64,000 nt of DNA from Microbacterium sp. MYb72 (GTDB lineage Bacteria > Actinomycetota > Actinomycetes > Actinomycetales > Microbacteriaceae): the NCBI RefSeq assembly GCF_002979415.1, contig NZ_PCOT01000002.1, positions 124,001 through 188,000 on the forward strand. The letters run 5' to 3'. The position numbers were made by a program, and so were the translations under genes. Positions 26,533 through 38,532 of this stretch are shown piece by piece. The notes beneath the pieces are model-generated. The model saw only the letters and a program-made list of their open reading frames with translations. It searched no databases and was not told the DNA's origin. Position 1 is the stretch's first letter. Each line of letters starts with the position of its first letter.

Positions 26533-27470
26533 CGGCTCGCCCTCGCTCTCGGGTCGAGGGCGTCTCGGATGAGCTCGCCCAGCATGATGAACGCGAGCAC
26601 GGTCACCGTGAGCGCGATCGACGGATAGATCAGCGACATCGGGGCGATGCGCAGCGAGGACTGCGCCTTGCTGATGTCTGCACCCCACGACATGATCCCG
26701 TCACCGAGCCCCACACCGAGGAACGTCAGCGTCGCTTCGGCCACGATCGCCGCCGCGAGCGACAGCGTCGTGAGCACGAGCAGCGGTGCGATCGCGTTCG
26801 GGATGACGTGCGTGAGCAGGATGCGGAAGCGCGAGAGCCCGAGCGCGGTGGATGCCGTGACGAACTCCGCCTGCCTCACCCTGAGTATCTCGGCTCTCAC
26901 GACACGCGCCGTGGACGCCCATGCGAACCCGCCGATGGCGAGGGCGAGGGTGAACACGTTGCGGTACTGCGAGAACACCGTCATCACGATGACGGCCGCG
27001 AGCACGTAGGGGATCGAGAAGAAGATGTCGCCGATGCGCGAGAGCAGCGCATCGAGCCATCCGCCGTAGTAGCCGGCGAGGGCGCCCATGATGAGGCCGA
27101 TGCCGGAGCCGATGATGGTCGACAGCAGACCGACGCTCAGCGACGTGCGCGCTCCCCAGACGATGCGGGCGTAGATGTCGCATCCCTGGAAGGTGAAGCC
27201 GAGCGGATGCCCGGCGGTCGGACCCTCGTTCGAGTTCGCCAACTGGCAGTTGTCGTTCGGCGGGGTCTGCGTGAACAGCGTCGGCCACACCGCCATGAGC
27301 AGCACGAGGGCGACGACGGCCAGCGAGATCCAGAACAGCGGACGACGGCGCAGGTCGCGCCATCCGTCGCGCCAGAGGCTCGCGGGCTTTCCGGACACGC
27401 GGACCGCGTCCGTGGCGGGCGCCGGCCCGGCGACCGGCGCGACGAAGTGCGAAGAGTTATCGACTGACAT
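26529..27470 (-). CDS. Peptide ABC transporter permease, DppC/OppC type
   Basis: The 313-residue protein has an N-terminal cytoplasmic lead, a first helix (FWISLAVVALVLLMAVW), a large extracytoplasmic loop with PLGFTFQGCDIYARI, and five more helices. The coupling EAA loop is EFVTASTALGLSRFRILLTH. It overlaps the upstream permease gene by 14 bases. Confidence 0.9.
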   Translation of the reverse strand: MSVDNSSHFVAPVAGPAPATDAVRVSGKPASLWRDGWRDLRRRPLFWISLAVVALVLLMAVWPTLFTQTPPNDNCQLANSNEGPTAGHPLGFTFQGCDIYARIVWGARTSLSVGLLSTIIGSGIGLIMGALAGYYGGWLDALLSRIGDIFFSIPYVLAAVIVMTVFSQYRNVFTLALAIGGFAWASTARVVRAEILRVRQAEFVTASTALGLSRFRILLTHVIPNAIAPLLVLTTLSLAAAIVAEATLTFLGVGLGDGIMSWGADISKAQSSLRIAPMSLIYPSIALTVTVLAFIMLGELIRDALDPRARASR

Positions 27471-28389
27471 AGCGAATCCTCGGGTCGAGAAGTCCGTAGA
27501 GCAGGTCCACGACCAGGTTCACCAGGACGTAGATGATGACGAACACGGTCACGAAGGAGACGATGGTCGGCCCCTCGTGCTTGAGCGTCGCGTGGAAGAG
27601 GGTGTTGCCGACGCCGGGGATGTTGAAGATGAACTCCGTGACGGTGGCCCCGACCAGCAGCACGCCGAAGTTGGTCGCGGAGTTGGTGATCACCGGGATC
27701 AACGAGTTGCGCAGGACGTGCACGGGGATCACTCGACGGCGAGAGAGCCCCTTGCTGTACGCCGTGCGGACCCATTCCTGGTTGAGCGTGTCGAGCACCG
27801 ACCCGCGCATGAGCCTCATGCTCGTCGCGAACAGGCTGAGACCGAGCACGATCGCAGGGAGCCAGAGGTCTCCCCAGTCGTTCTCACCACCGACCGTCGC
27901 TTTGAACCACCCCAGCTTGATCGCCAGGAAGTACTGGGCGAGGAACGCCACGACGAAGATCGGCATGGAGAGGAACACCAGCGAGACGATCAGGGCGCCG
28001 TGGTCGAAGAGCTTGCCCTTGCGCAGCGCCGAGAACGTGCCGACGACGATCGCGAGGGTGAACTCGATCCCGATCGCCATGATCGCGAGCCGACCGGTGA
28101 CGGGGAGAGTGCGGGCGAGGACTTCATTCACGGACTGGCCGGAGAAGGTCGTGCCCATGTCTCCCTTGAAGACACCGACGATGTAGTAGTAGTACTGCAC
28201 CAGGAACGGCTGATCCAGGTGGTACTGCGCGCGGATCGCATCGATCAGCGCCTGTGCCGGAGGCTTGTCGCCGAAGAGCGCGGCGATGGGATCCCCTGGC
28301 ATCAGGAAGACGAGGGCGTAGATCAGCAGAGTGGACCCGAAGAACACGGGGATCAGCTGAAGCAGGCGCCGGATGATGTACGAGAGCAT
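27457..28389 (-). CDS. Peptide ABC transporter permease, DppB/OppB type
   Basis: The 310-residue protein starts with IIRRLLQLIPVFFGSTLLIYALV, typical of DppB, and has six helices. Its extracytoplasmic loop ends in YHLDQPFLVQYYYY and its EAA loop is EWVRTAYSKGLSRRRVI. A GAAAGGAG site precedes the ATG. A hairpin separates it from the binding-protein gene. Confidence 0.9.
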   Translation of the reverse strand: MLSYIIRRLLQLIPVFFGSTLLIYALVFLMPGDPIAALFGDKPPAQALIDAIRAQYHLDQPFLVQYYYYIVGVFKGDMGTTFSGQSVNEVLARTLPVTGRLAIMAIGIEFTLAIVVGTFSALRKGKLFDHGALIVSLVFLSMPIFVVAFLAQYFLAIKLGWFKATVGGENDWGDLWLPAIVLGLSLFATSMRLMRGSVLDTLNQEWVRTAYSKGLSRRRVIPVHVLRNSLIPVITNSATNFGVLLVGATVTEFIFNIPGVGNTLFHATLKHEGPTIVSFVTVFVIIYVLVNLVVDLLYGLLDPRIRYVSR

Positions 28390-28431
28390 CGTTCTCCTTT
28401 CGTGGAGGTGACGTACCCACAGGACAAGCCA

Positions 28432-28462
28432 CGAGGCGGCGACGTTGACCGTCGCCGCCTCG
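28432..28462 (-). terminator. Intercistronic hairpin between binding-protein and permease genes
   Basis: Arms 28432-28443 and 28451-28462 pair perfectly over 12 bp with a 7-base loop. Hairpins here commonly attenuate transcription so that the binding protein is made in excess; that role is inferred. Confidence 0.65.
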
Positions 28463-28482
28463 CGGCCTATTCTCCCATGGGA

Positions 28483-30132
28483 TTACTTCGTCTTGGTGAT
28501 CTCGTAGTAGAGCGGCACCGAGTTCCAGCCGAAGGTGACGTTCTTCACCGACTCGCCGTAACCGCCGGAGACGTTCGAGTACCACAGCGGGATCGCGGGC
28601 AGGTCCTTCAGGAGGATCTCCTGAGCCTCCTGGTAGTCCTTGATCGCGTCAGCGGCGTCGCTGGACGAAGCGCCCTTCTTGAGCAGCGCGTCGAAGTCGG
28701 GGTTCGCGTAGTCGCCGTCGTTCGAGGAAGCGCCGGTCGAGTACAGCGGGAACAGGAAGTTGTACAGACCCGGGTAGTCGGCCTGCCATCCGGAGCGGTT
28801 GGCCGTCTGGATCGTGCGCTTGCCATCGGCGCCGCGCTCGTTGACCGTGGCGCGCAGGGTCGCGAAGTCGACGAACGGAGCACCGGAGGCCTCGATGCCG
28901 AGCGTGTTCTTGATCGAGTTCGAGACGGCGTCGACCCATGCCTGGTGCGAGCTGTCCGAGTTGTACGCGATCTGGAAGGTGCCCGACCACGGCGAGATCT
29001 TGTCGGCCTCGGCCCACAGCTTCTTCGCCTCGTCAGGGTTGTACTTCAGCACGTCGGCGCCCTTGAGGGAGTCGCTCCAGCCGTCGAGCACCGGCGAGGT
29101 GAAGTCGCTGGCGGGCGTGCGGGTGTCGTTGAAGATCTTGTCGGTGATCTCTTCACGGTTGATCGACATCGAGATGGCGGCGCGACGCAGCTGTCCCTCT
29201 TCGCCCGAGAAGTGCGCGATCTGCTCGCCGATGGTGAACGACTGGAAGATCGCAGCCGGCTGGTTGACGGCACGCTCGCCCAGCTCGTCCTGGAACGTGG
29301 CGATCGCGGTGTCCGGGATGGCGTCGATCACGTCGAGCTCTCCCGAGAGGAGGTCGGCGTACGCCGCGTCGAGGGAGGAGTAGAACGTGAGCGTGAGCCC
29401 GCCGTTCTCGACCGTGCGGCCGCCCTTGTAGTCGTCGTTCTTGACGAGCGCGATTTTGACGTCGTGCTGCCACGCGCCCTCGCCGTCGAGCTTGTACGGG
29501 CCGTTGCCGATCGGGTTCTCGCCGAACTTCTCCATGTCGTCGAACGCGACGTCGGGAAGCGGGTAGTACGCCGAGTAGCCGAGGCGCGTCGCGAAGTCCG
29601 CAGCGACCGGGCTCGTGAGCTCGATCGTGAACGTGTAGTCGTCGACCTTCTTGAGGCCGGTGAGCTCGGAGTCCTCAGCGTCGCTGAAGCCGACGATGTC
29701 GCTGAACCAGGACTGGTTGAGCTGCTTGTTCGAGAACAGGGCGCCGTAGTTCCACGCCTTGATGAAGTTGTCGGCCTTGACCTCGGTGCCGTCCGTGAAC
29801 TTCTGGCCCTTCTTGAGGGTCACGGTGAGCTGCTCGGGGCTGTCGACCTTGATGTCGTCGGCCATGTCGTTGACCAGCGCGCCCTTGCCGTCGTAGTACG
29901 CCAGGCCCGCGAAGATCGCGTCGAGGATCTTGCCGCCGCCGACCTCGTTGGTGTTGGTCGGGATGAGCGGGTTCTCCGGCTCCGAGCCGTTCGCCGTGAT
30001 GATGGCCGTCGACGAGCCGGACGAGTCGCCCTTGTCGGTCTTGTCCGATCCGCCAGACGCGCAGCCCGCGAGCGCCAGAGCGCTAGTCGCGAACAGCGCG
30101 ATGCCCGCAAGGGCGATCTTGTTGCGCTTCAC
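28483..30132 (-). CDS. Peptide ABC transporter substrate-binding lipoprotein (SBP family 5)
   Basis: The 549-residue protein has a lipoprotein signal (basic MKRNK, hydrophobic core, lipobox LAGC at about residues 21-24) and the family 5 bilobal fold, with SDKTD linker, YDGKGALVNDMADDIKVD and GNGPYKLDGEG. It captures oligopeptides or similar solutes. The GTG at 30130-30132 is preceded by AGGAGG. It is first in the operon with two permeases, the fused ATPase and the PH-domain gene. Confidence 0.9.
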   Translation of the reverse strand: MKRNKIALAGIALFATSALALAGCASGGSDKTDKGDSSGSSTAIITANGSEPENPLIPTNTNEVGGGKILDAIFAGLAYYDGKGALVNDMADDIKVDSPEQLTVTLKKGQKFTDGTEVKADNFIKAWNYGALFSNKQLNQSWFSDIVGFSDAEDSELTGLKKVDDYTFTIELTSPVAADFATRLGYSAYYPLPDVAFDDMEKFGENPIGNGPYKLDGEGAWQHDVKIALVKNDDYKGGRTVENGGLTLTFYSSLDAAYADLLSGELDVIDAIPDTAIATFQDELGERAVNQPAAIFQSFTIGEQIAHFSGEEGQLRRAAISMSINREEITDKIFNDTRTPASDFTSPVLDGWSDSLKGADVLKYNPDEAKKLWAEADKISPWSGTFQIAYNSDSSHQAWVDAVSNSIKNTLGIEASGAPFVDFATLRATVNERGADGKRTIQTANRSGWQADYPGLYNFLFPLYSTGASSNDGDYANPDFDALLKKGASSSDAADAIKDYQEAQEILLKDLPAIPLWYSNVSGGYGESVKNVTFGWNSVPLYYEITKTK

Positions 30133-30197
30133 TTTATGTCCTCCTGTGGACGATTCATCAGGCTGCGCACGCGTCATCGAGTGCGCAGGGATATCTG

Positions 30198-30203
30198 AGC
30201 GTA
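30198..30203 (-). promoter_or_regulatory. -10 box TACGCT of the peptide ABC operon
   Basis: It lies 65 bases before the GTG. The leader contains an 8-bp hairpin (30163-30170 with 30181-30188) before the ribosome binding site. No strong -35 box. Confidence 0.45.
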
Positions 30204-30306
30204 ACCCGGGGCGCGGCATCCGGTCGCACCAAGTGAATGAACCGTTACTGACTTGCGATCATCTGGATACATCCCCGTCACATGTCGACACCGCGGGACA
30301 CAGCAG

Positions 30307-30348
30307 AACGGCGCCGTGCTCCCCTCGCGGGTCAGGCACGGCGCCGTT
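30307..30348. terminator. Terminator of the gcv operon
   Basis: Arms 30307-30319 and 30336-30348 (AACGGCGCCGTGC and its complement) pair perfectly over 13 bp with a 16-base loop, 20 bases after the gcvP stop. Confidence 0.75.
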
Positions 30349-30367
30349 CGGCGTCAGACGATGCGGG

Positions 30368-33250
<2,883 letters not shown>

Positions 33251-33257
33251 TGGTCGA

Positions 33258-33635
33258 TCAGCCCTCCGTGTGCGCGACGTAGGCGTCGCGGTCGAGCAGT
33301 CCGTCGAGCGCCCCGTCGGCGACCTCGACCTTGACGAGCCATGCGTCCTCGAAGGGCGAGGAGTTCAGCAGGGCCGGGTCGTCGACGACGGCCTGGTTGA
33401 TCTCCGTGATCGTGCCCGCGACGGGTGCGTAGAGCTCGGAGACGGACTTCGTCGACTCCGCTTCGCCGAACACGGCGCCGCGGGCGAACGTCGTGCCGAC
33501 GGCCGGGAGCTCCACGAACACGATGTCGCCGAGGGCGTCAGCGGCGAAGTCGGTGATGCCGACGGTCGCCACGGAGCCGTCGAGGGCGACCCACTCGTGC
33601 TCTTCGCTGTACTTGAGTGCGGTGAGATCGGTCAT
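33258..33635 (-). CDS. gcvH: Glycine cleavage system H protein
   Basis: The 125-residue lipoyl carrier has the lipoylated Lys in [13 protein letters not shown] and the family core [19 protein letters not shown]. It shuttles the aminomethyl and reducing equivalents between GcvP, GcvT and lipoamide dehydrogenase. Its ATG overlaps the gcvT stop (ATGA). Confidence 0.95.
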   Translation of the reverse strand: MTDLTALKYSEEHEWVALDGSVATVGITDFAADALGDIVFVELPAVGTTFARGAVFGEAESTKSVSELYAPVAGTITEINQAVVDDPALLNSSPFEDAWLVKVEVADGALDGLLDRDAYVAHTEG

Positions 33636-34738
33636 TTGGTCCTCCGGTAGAAAGGCAGGGCGGTCACGGTCGCGGGGATCCTGGTCCCCCGCACATCCAG
33701 GAATACTGCTGTTCCCTCTTCCGCGGAAGAAGGAGCGACGAAAGCCATCGCGATCGGGTGGCCGAGCGTCGGGCTGAGGGCGCCGCTGGTGATCTCGCCG
33801 ATCGGCGATCCGTCCTCGGCGACGACGGCGTATCCGGCACGGCCCGCGCGCTTGCCCTCGGCGGTCAGGCCGACGAGCACGGGGGCGCCTGCTGCGGCAT
33901 CCACGCCGTCCTTGCCGACGAAGCGCTCCTTGGCGGTGACGACCACGCGGCCGAGACCCGCCTGGGCCGGCTTGGTGTCGAGGGTGAGCTCATGCCCGTA
34001 GAGCGGCATGCCCGCCTCGAGACGCAGCGTGTCGCGGGCCGCGAGGCCTGCGGGGACGAGCCCGTGCGGGGCGCCGGCGGCGAGCACCGCGTCCCACAGA
34101 GCAGTGGCGTCGGGGCCTGCGACGAGAAGTTCGAAGCCGTCCTCACCGGTGTAGCCGGTGCGAGCGAGGAGGATGGCCGCGCCGTTGAAGGTGGCGCTCG
34201 CCCAGGCGTAGTACTTCTGCTCCGCCCAGGGCACGGAGACGTCGTCGATGCCCTCGGTCGCGGCGAGGATGGCCTCGGCGGCAGGTCCCTGCACGGCGAT
34301 GAGCGCATAGGCGTCGGAGACGTCCTCGACGACGACCTCGTGTCCGGCGACCCGCTCCCGCAGCGCCGCACGCACGGCCTCGCGGTTGCCGGCGTTGGAG
34401 ATGATGAGGAAGTCGTCCTCGCCCAGCCGGTAGACGATGACGTCGTCGATGATGCCGCCGGTCTCGGCGAGCAGCAGCGAGTACTTCGCCTTGCCGATCG
34501 CGAGCGCCGAGAGACGTCCGGCCAGCGCGTAGTCGAGGTACTCGGCCGCACCGGCGCCGACGATCGTGAACTCGGCCATGTGCGAGATGTCGAAGATCCC
34601 GGCGGCCTCGCGAACGGCGTGGTGCTCGGCCAGATCGGACGTGTAGCGCACCGGCATCTGCCAGCCGCCGAAGTCGGTGAACGATGCCCCGAGCGCCTCG
34701 TGGCGCTCGCGGAGCGGTGTGTAGCGGGGGTCGGACAT
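33632..34738 (-). CDS. gcvT: Glycine cleavage system aminomethyltransferase, T protein
   Basis: The 368-residue folate enzyme releases ammonia and forms methylene-tetrahydrofolate. Typical marks are [13 protein letters not shown] near the N-terminus, FDISHMAEF with the catalytic-region Asp, [13 protein letters not shown] and the C-terminal barrel with [13 protein letters not shown]. First gene of the operon, with a GGGAGA site ahead of the ATG and the glycine riboswitch upstream. Confidence 0.95.
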   Translation of the reverse strand: MSDPRYTPLRERHEALGASFTDFGGWQMPVRYTSDLAEHHAVREAAGIFDISHMAEFTIVGAGAAEYLDYALAGRLSALAIGKAKYSLLLAETGGIIDDVIVYRLGEDDFLIISNAGNREAVRAALRERVAGHEVVVEDVSDAYALIAVQGPAAEAILAATEGIDDVSVPWAEQKYYAWASATFNGAAILLARTGYTGEDGFELLVAGPDATALWDAVLAAGAPHGLVPAGLAARDTLRLEAGMPLYGHELTLDTKPAQAGLGRVVVTAKERFVGKDGVDAAAGAPVLVGLTAEGKRAGRAGYAVVAEDGSPIGEITSGALSPTLGHPIAMAFVAPSSAEEGTAVFLDVRGTRIPATVTALPFYRRTK

Positions 34739-34763
34739 GGAGTTCTCCCGGGCTGGAACGGGC

Positions 34764-34785
34764 GGAACGGCGGCATCGCCGTTCC
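34764..34785 (-). promoter_or_regulatory. Hairpin in the riboswitch expression platform
   Basis: Arms 34764-34772 and 34777-34785 (GGAACGGCG and its complement) pair perfectly with a four-base loop. It sits between the second aptamer and the gcvT ribosome binding site. It may be the terminator or sequestering stem controlled by glycine; there is no U-tract to decide which. Confidence 0.5.
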
Positions 34786-34791
34786 TTGGAA

Positions 34792-34961
34792 CTCCCCCTC
34801 TGTCATGGGCCTGAGAGCTTCACCCGTGGGGGCTTTCACCGTCGGCGGATCGCGAGATCGCTTTTCAGAGTGGCCGGACTCGCGCGGTACGCGTACCTGA
34901 GAGATTGGCGGGGAGGCTTGCTCCTTCGGTGCCCGGCTGCGTTCGCCGGGGCTCTCCCGCG
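34792..34961 (-). promoter_or_regulatory. Tandem glycine riboswitch upstream of gcvTHP
   Basis: Read on the minus strand, two glycine aptamers are visible. The first begins CGGGAGAGC, continues with CACCGAAGGAGCAAG and ends AATCTCTCAGG. The second has CTCTGAAAAGCG, GGTGAAAGCCCCCACGG and CTCTCAGGCCCATGACAGAG. These are the conserved cores of the gcvT (glycine) riboswitch, known to activate glycine catabolism genes when glycine is high. The 347-base gap 34739-35085 is thus filled by promoter, aptamers and expression platform. Confidence 0.93.
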
Positions 34962-34994
34962 TGGGTCATACGGCCTGTGTTCGGTTGTGGGTTC

Positions 34995-35000
34995 AGTCTA
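34995..35000 (-). promoter_or_regulatory. -10 box TAGACT of the gcv operon
   Basis: Minus-strand TAGACT lies about 34 bases upstream of the first aptamer, the right place for the riboswitch transcript. Confidence 0.55.
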
Positions 35001-35014
35001 GCGGCTCCGAGGGG

Positions 35015-35080
35015 TCCGCTCCCGTCGCACTTTGCGTCGCGCGGAGTGGTCCGGGCGAGGAGGAGTGCGACGGGAGCGGA
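35015..35080. terminator. Inverted repeat downstream of the metallophosphoesterase gene
   Basis: Arms 35015-35031 and 35064-35080 pair perfectly over 17 bp around a 32-base loop, starting 5 bases after the stop at 35086. The long loop is unusual, but position suggests a terminator. It also abuts the gcv promoter. Confidence 0.6.
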
Positions 35081-35085
35081 TGCCG

Positions 35086-37407
35086 TCAGCTCAGGCTGCG
35101 CCGACGACGCGCGAGGAGCACCCCGCCGAGCGCGAGCAGGGCGGCTCCGGCCGACATCGCGATGACGGGCACGGTCGCGCCGGTCGCCGCGAGGCCGTCC
35201 CCTGCGGTGTCCGCCCCGGGGACGACGACGGTTCCCCCGCCGGGGCCGACCGAGGCGTACGCTGCCGCCGCCGCGGCGAGCTCGGCCGCTGCGGCATCGA
35301 TCGACGGCTGGGGCACGTTCAGCCGCGTCGACAGCGCCCGCGCCGCCTCGTCCGCCGTCCGCAGTCGCCGAGCCGCGGCACGGTCGTCGCCCACGGCCGA
35401 GGCGACGCCCTTCCTCGTAGACTCGATCGTCGCCGCGAGCACGGACCGATCGACGGCCACCAGCTGAGCCTGCAGCAGGCCGTCGAGTCGGTCGATCTCC
35501 GCAGTGGCGGCATCCACCTCGTCCTGGGTGGTGGCCGCTCGGGCGTCAACCGGAGCGAGGATGCCGAACTGCACCCGCAGCGCGACGATCAGGTCGCGAG
35601 CGGTCGCGGCATCCGATACCGCGAACCCGAAGTCGTCCCGCTCCGGAGGCGTGACGTCTCCGAGCACCCGCTCGACGCGGGAGACGAGCGGTTCCGCTGC
35701 CGCGACGGCCGCGTCGAAGCCCGTACGATCGAGTACGCCGGCCGTGAAGCGGAAGACCCGCGGGGCGCTCGCGTTCGCGTAGGAGTCGTAGGCGACGACC
35801 GTCGCCTCGTACTCGGCGCCGAGGGTCAGAGTAGGGTCGATCGCACCGCCGACCTTGCCGCCGGCGCGCAGAGCGAGCGGGATCCGCAGCACCGCGGGCC
35901 GCGGGGACTGGGTGTACTGGGCGTTGATCCGGTCTCCGGCGGAGAGGAACTCGGCCGTGCTTCCGGTCGCCAGGTTCTTCAGCGTCACGGCGTAGCTCTT
36001 GACGTACTGGTCGTCGGCGGCCTGGGGCAGGTTCAGCACCAGGCCTGTCGCCGTCGTGCGGACGGTCGGCTGCGCAGCTTCTCCCCACGCGGGTGCGATC
36101 GTGTTGCGATTCGCCGCGGTGTAGATGAAGCGCTCCTTGACGGCCGCGGGGGTGGCGCCGCGCCCGATCACCCAGGTGGGCCCCGCGATGGTGCCGGTCG
36201 AGGCGAAGGGCGGGTTCTTCTGGAAGCCCCATCTGCCCTGATCGTCGTAGGTGCGCCCCTCGTCGGCCGCGTAGTTGATGCGGTCGATCTCGACGCGATC
36301 CGCGTAGACCTCGACGAGCACGGACTGCGCCGAGGGGATCGTGTACTCCTTGGCGAGCCCCGCACCGAAGGACTGGTACATGGTGTCGGTCTCCTCGTAC
36401 GACATCGAGCCGTCGTTCACCGATGTGAAAGCGTCCTGGTGGATCGAGCGCTCATCGGTGATGTTCAGGTGCGAGTGCCCGGAGAAGAACACCACCTGGG
36501 GGAAGTCGGACAGGTTGGACTTCAGCCCGGGGTTGGACGACTGCGCGCCGTCCCACACGGTTCCGGGGAGCGGACGATGGCCGAAGACGAACACCGGCGA
36601 GCCCTGGGTCGCGGGGTCGGCGCTGATCGCGCTCAGACGCCCGTAGAGCCACGACGCCTGGGTCGCATTCCACGCCTCCGTGTTCACGACGAACGCGGGG
36701 AAGCCGCCGAGCTCCGTCTCGTAGTAGCCGGCTCCCGTGTGCGGGAACCAGTCGCGCGGGTACTGCCCCGCCATGCGGTCGACGAGGTCGTCGTGATTGC
36801 CGAAGCTCATCAGCACGCGGGTGTCGCTCATCCCGGTGCGCGCGAGGTTCTGCTCGAGCATCGCGCGGGGGAAGCGGTGATCGGCGGCCGTGTCGTGGTT
36901 GTTGTCGTTGATCTGGTCGCCGTTGGAGATGATCGCATCGGGGTGCGGAGCGATGCGCTGCAGCGCGTCGAAGTACGTCTGCCATTTGGCGACGAGGTCG
37001 GGCGCGTCGGAGGAGAGGTGGATGTCGCTCATCACGGCGAACTGGGCGAGCGGCTCCTCCGCGGTCTTGATGACGTATCCGCGGCTGAGCGGAGCGCTCT
37101 GCGCGGCGCCCGCGAAGGCGACCGCCGTGAGGGTCGCGGATGCGGACACCTCGACCGGTCCGACATACAGTGCGCTGGATGCCGTCGGCTCCGTGCCGTC
37201 GAGCGTGTAGCGGATCGTCGCACCGGGCTCCGCCGTGAGCGTCACGAGTTGTGTGCCGATGTGGCGGCCGGCCGGCAGATCGGCGTTCGGCGCGCCGACG
37301 GCGGCGACGGATACGGCAGACGCAGACGCCGCCCCGGTGAGAGCGGGGAGGCCCGCGAAGAGCACCGCTCCCCCCAGGGCGAGGACGGCAAGACGGCGGG
37401 TGGGCAT
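35086..37407 (-). CDS. Secreted, wall-anchored metallophosphoesterase
   Basis: The 773-residue protein has a signal peptide (LAVLALGGAVLFAGLPALTGAA), a chitobiase-C-like beta domain (about 55-115, ATIRYTLDGTEPTASS) and a calcineurin-like phosphoesterase domain (about 135-390). The latter shows the metal motifs MSDIHLSSD, NGDQIND, FGNHDDL, FGHRP and SGHSHLN. A beta-rich region and a helical stalk follow. The C-terminus has a LAATG sorting motif, a hydrophobic helix and an Arg-rich tail, consistent with anchoring by a class E-like sortase. Substrate unknown. It lies 219 bases downstream of the sugar ABC genes, with a terminator between. Confidence 0.82.
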   Translation of the reverse strand: MPTRRLAVLALGGAVLFAGLPALTGAASASAVSVAAVGAPNADLPAGRHIGTQLVTLTAEPGATIRYTLDGTEPTASSALYVGPVEVSASATLTAVAFAGAAQSAPLSRGYVIKTAEEPLAQFAVMSDIHLSSDAPDLVAKWQTYFDALQRIAPHPDAIISNGDQINDNNHDTAADHRFPRAMLEQNLARTGMSDTRVLMSFGNHDDLVDRMAGQYPRDWFPHTGAGYYETELGGFPAFVVNTEAWNATQASWLYGRLSAISADPATQGSPVFVFGHRPLPGTVWDGAQSSNPGLKSNLSDFPQVVFFSGHSHLNITDERSIHQDAFTSVNDGSMSYEETDTMYQSFGAGLAKEYTIPSAQSVLVEVYADRVEIDRINYAADEGRTYDDQGRWGFQKNPPFASTGTIAGPTWVIGRGATPAAVKERFIYTAANRNTIAPAWGEAAQPTVRTTATGLVLNLPQAADDQYVKSYAVTLKNLATGSTAEFLSAGDRINAQYTQSPRPAVLRIPLALRAGGKVGGAIDPTLTLGAEYEATVVAYDSYANASAPRVFRFTAGVLDRTGFDAAVAAAEPLVSRVERVLGDVTPPERDDFGFAVSDAATARDLIVALRVQFGILAPVDARAATTQDEVDAATAEIDRLDGLLQAQLVAVDRSVLAATIESTRKGVASAVGDDRAAARRLRTADEAARALSTRLNVPQPSIDAAAAELAAAAAAYASVGPGGGTVVVPGADTAGDGLAATGATVPVIAMSAGAALLALGGVLLARRRRSLS

Positions 37408-37480
37408 GGCGCTCCGTTCGATCGGGGTCGCCCCTCGGGGGCGGGACACGATCGACGGTGCCGGTATCAGGGCAACGACT

Positions 37481-37490
37481 TGTATATACA
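37481..37490. promoter_or_regulatory. AT-rich palindrome TGTATATACA upstream of the metallophosphoesterase gene
   Basis: A perfect 10-bp palindrome, conspicuous in 70 percent GC surroundings, 74 bases upstream of the ATG. It could be an operator of a GntR-like regulator or contain a -10 box (TATATA). Unproven. Confidence 0.35.
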
Positions 37491-37584
37491 GCTTGAACGA
37501 ACGCTGAATACATCGGCATACTCGTCGCCGTCAGGACGAGAATCCCCCGACTCCCCGGTGAACAGGAGGTCACGGCATGCCGCA

Positions 37585-37618
37585 CGGTGGCGGCAGTCGG
37601 ATCCGACCACCGCCACCG
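37585..37618. terminator. Hairpin after the sugar ABC permease gene
   Basis: Arms 37585-37593 and 37610-37618 (CGGTGGCGG and its complement) pair over 9 bp, starting 9 bases after the permease stop. Confidence 0.5.
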
Positions 37619-37626
37619 CTCCGAGC

Positions 37627-38532
37627 TCAGCCCTTGACGGCTCCGGCGACGAGACCGCTCGTCATCCGCCCCTGCACGATCACGAAGAAGATGATCACCG
37701 GGATCGCCACGATCGCCGACGCCGCCATCACCTGGCCCCAGTCGATCGCCTGCGTCGCGCTCTGCTGCACGAAGCCCCGCAGCCACAGCGGGAGCGTGCG
37801 GTTGTTCTCCATGATCACGAGCGCCACCGTGAACTCGTTCCAGCACTGCAGGAAGGCGAAGACCCCGGACGCGACCAGCCCCGGCGCCAGCAGCGGAAGC
37901 GTGATCCGCATGAACGCCTGGGTGCGGCTCAGCCCGTCGATCATGGCCGCCTCCTCGAGCTCTGCCGGCACGCCGACGACGAACCCTCTCAGCATCCAGA
38001 TCGTGAACGGCACGACGGCCGCGACGTACAGGATGCTGAGCCCGAAGACGTTGCTCAGCAGTCCCATCGCGGACATCATCTTGTACTGCGCGATGAACAG
38101 CCCCTCGGCGGGGAGCATCTGGATGAGCAGGATCGTGATGATGAAGCTCACCCTGCCCCGGAACCGGAACCGGCTGATCGCGATGGACGCGAGGAACGCG
38201 AACACGAGACAGACCGCGACCGAGAGCAGCGTCACACCGACGCTCACTCCGAGGGCGGCGAAGAAGGAGGGGGTGAGCACCCGCTCGAAGTTCTTCAGAC
38301 TCCCCCCGATGGGGAAGAAGGTCGGCGTCGCCGCCTCCAACGTCACCGAGGACAGCATGGAGGAGTTCACCATCCAGTACACCGGGAACGCCCACATGAC
38401 GGCGAGCACGAGCGCGAGGATGCTGAGCAGCCACACGCCCGGCCGGAACCGACGGCGCCTGCGCACGGCCACCCGAGACGGCGAGACGGCGACGCCCGAT
38501 TCGGCGCGTCGCTCTGCGACCGCTGTCATCAT
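37627..38532 (-). CDS. Sugar ABC transporter permease, MalG type
   Basis: The 301-residue protein has an Arg-rich cytoplasmic N-terminus, six membrane helices starting at VWLLSILALVLAVMWAFPVYWMV, and the EAA coupling loop ELEEAAMIDGLSRTQAFMRI. The start is an ATGATG doublet overlapping the stop of the upstream permease; AAGGAGGAG precedes it. Confidence 0.9.
   Translation of the reverse strand: MMTAVAERRAESGVAVSPSRVAVRRRRRFRPGVWLLSILALVLAVMWAFPVYWMVNSSMLSSVTLEAATPTFFPIGGSLKNFERVLTPSFFAALGVSVGVTLLSVAVCLVFAFLASIAISRFRFRGRVSFIITILLIQMLPAEGLFIAQYKMMSAMGLLSNVFGLSILYVAAVVPFTIWMLRGFVVGVPAELEEAAMIDGLSRTQAFMRITLPLLAPGLVASGVFAFLQCWNEFTVALVIMENNRTLPLWLRGFVQQSATQAIDWGQVMAASAIVAIPVIIFFVIVQGRMTSGLVAGAVKG

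Noticed and set aside
37561..37600. AGGAGG followed 9 bases later by ATG (37577) on the plus strand
   Set aside because: The frame downstream is antisense to the MalG-type permease and encodes no recognisable protein; the ribosome-site match is probably chance.
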